A DNA stretch of 64,000 nt, taken from positions 2,666,001-2,730,000 of the forward strand of contig OZ242265.1 of assembly GCA_965207165.1 (NCBI GenBank), in the 5' to 3' direction. The notes beneath the pieces were generated by a model that was not told the origin of the DNA, searched no databases, and saw nothing but the letters and a program-made list of their open reading frames with translations. Made by a program: the position numbers and the translations under genes. Within the stretch, counting starts at the first letter, position 1, and every line of letters starts with the position of its first letter. Below are positions 63,117 through 64,000 of this stretch, one piece after another. The DNA comes from JAAXHV01 sp965207165 (GTDB taxonomy: Bacteria; Pseudomonadota; Gammaproteobacteria; Eutrophobiales; Eutrophobiaceae).

Positions 63117-63650
63117 TTAAAACTTTAACTTCATAGCGACATCCTTCTCACCCATCCAGTTTTTGGCTACTGTTTCAAGATTACAATATACGTTTTGATC
63201 ATCAGTGACCCTTCTTGCTTCCTCTATATAAGGCTGTAATCGGTTAAATGCGAGAGTAACCTGCTTTATTATTTGAGCTTTTATTATATCTTCATTAGCA
63301 GCGCCAGTCAGGATCGCAACACTGATAAATTCCAGATGGTTAAGTACCATACTAACCTGATGTCCGAATATTTTTTCTTCGGGCTCAAGTTCATCTTTAG
63401 GACTGAATTTTCTGCGTGAAAACCTTTTCCAATCAAACTCAGTTTCGAATATTAGTTTTTCAAAAAAAGCGCGTTTAGCGTCGAGCCATTCAGAGTCAAA
63501 TTCATTTTCATGCAGCAGTCTGATCGCAATATCCCGCTCTTGGAGAAAACGGTTATGGCGCAACTCTTTAGTTGCTGATCTCGACGCGGAAACAATGGCA
63601 ACGATAATACCAATTGCTGAAACGATTACGCTGGCGGCAGTCCAATCCAC
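63117..63650 (-). CDS. Membrane-anchored protein, DUF4760-like
   Basis: 177 aa. One N-terminal membrane helix (SVIVSAIGIIVAIVSASRSA, about 7-26) and a helical cytoplasmic domain with LNHLEFISVAILTGAANEDIIKA, the LN..E.ia..i..G..de.l pattern of DUF4760. Low GC relative to the sequence before it. Function unknown. Confidence 0.65.
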   Translation of the reverse strand: MDWTAASVIVSAIGIIVAIVSASRSATKELRHNRFLQERDIAIRLLHENEFDSEWLDAKRAFFEKLIFETEFDWKRFSRRKFSPKDELEPEEKIFGHQVSMVLNHLEFISVAILTGAANEDIIKAQIIKQVTLAFNRLQPYIEEARRVTDDQNVYCNLETVAKNWMGEKDVAMKLKF

Positions 63651-63879
63651 TGGAATGGAAATGTACTTATATCGGGCAGGTGCTTCGCATAGCTATTTAC
63701 GGGAGGTATTACTCTATAGGCTCTTGACAACCTTAATATAAGACTTTACCTATTGTTTGTCAAGTGAATTGTTGCCAGCTGTTAGCAACAATTGATTTAT
63801 CCATTTCATGTAACACTCAATCAATCGCTATTCAGTACGATAATAATATCATATATTTTATTTTCATTATTATCTCCAA

Positions 63880-64000
63880 GATGTGGACATAATGAGCAAA
63901 ATGACTATGAAGACGGTAGACTAAATCACTCTGACACCGGTAGAAGAGTTGACGCCGGAACTGATACGGCAAATCCGGCTGAGCGTTGGTGTAAGCTGAG
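63880..64000 (+). pseudogene. Fragment of an XRE-type antitoxin
   Basis: LTPVEELTPELIRQIRLSVGVS matches the beginning of the HTH of HigA2-like antitoxins (LTPV.ELTPE.I..IR...VSQ), but a stop precedes it in frame and another follows directly. It is at the window end, so it may be part of a decayed gene that continues. Confidence 0.35.

Noticed and set aside
1..64000. CRISPR array
   Set aside because: No evenly spaced direct repeats of 23-45 bases and no cas gene seen; the repeats found are palindromes, IS ends or gene duplicates.

Overview
The window looks like a gammaproteobacterial chromosome, probably from a free-living or marine lineage. This rests on two large TonB-dependent receptors with catabolic neighbours, FCD-type GntR control, P4-like tyrosine integrases and IS3, IS1595, IS21 and IS256-type sequences. 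The assignment is an inference; no rRNA, tRNA or taxonomic marker is present. Two metabolic loci are set into a long, much-rearranged accessory region rich in candidate anti-phage genes.

Layout. Positions 1-6945 (minus strand) hold an operon pxpA - BCCP - biotin carboxylase - pxpB - pxpC - TonB receptor - secreted protein (cut by the window edge), likely for import and ATP-dependent opening or carboxylation of a lactam such as 5-oxoproline. Positions 7000-33700 form an accessory island: an orphan HigA, a decayed pxpB fragment, a PHP/SMC-like ATPase (TrlF/Ppl type), a trypsin-like remnant with two small membrane proteins, a TIR-ATPase, a group II intron, an IS3-interrupted gene, a PotD-like binding protein, a HEPN-type protein, a RadC cassette, and a compact five-gene operon (N4C-type methyltransferase, BglII-like endonuclease, ParB-like protein, SNF2-like helicase, DUF3883 protein). 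It ends at two divergent tyrosine integrases that flank a tRNA-Ser-3'-end-like sequence, also found near 7.0, 8.7 and 26.0 kb.

Positions 35-43.5 kb hold a DUF1971 gene, IS remnants, the second IS3 copy, an unusual cloverleaf-forming sequence, and a second metabolic locus (GDSL hydrolase; FAD-linked oxidase and TonB receptor; divergent GntR regulator with a GTATAC-type operator). Positions 43.5-47.7 kb are a patchwork of remnants with a CoiA-like protein, a RelE/HigA-type toxin-antitoxin pair and a second copy of the integrase 3' end.

The most striking part is 47.9-59.4 kb. A two-gene operon (944-aa protein plus a 1615-aa DUF1998 helicase, resembling Druantia type III) has been split at its ATGA stop/start junction by a 3.8-kb IS1595-family transposon. 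The transposon has perfect 26-bp inverted repeats and an 8-bp target duplication, and it carries its own EcoRI-type methyltransferase, a DUF262-HNH nuclease and two small proteins. After it come a truncated relaxase gene, a second RadC cassette with a broken partner gene, and decayed integrase and IS21 remnants. An 18-bp perfect palindrome recurs five times in the leaders of the RadC/relaxase-type modules.
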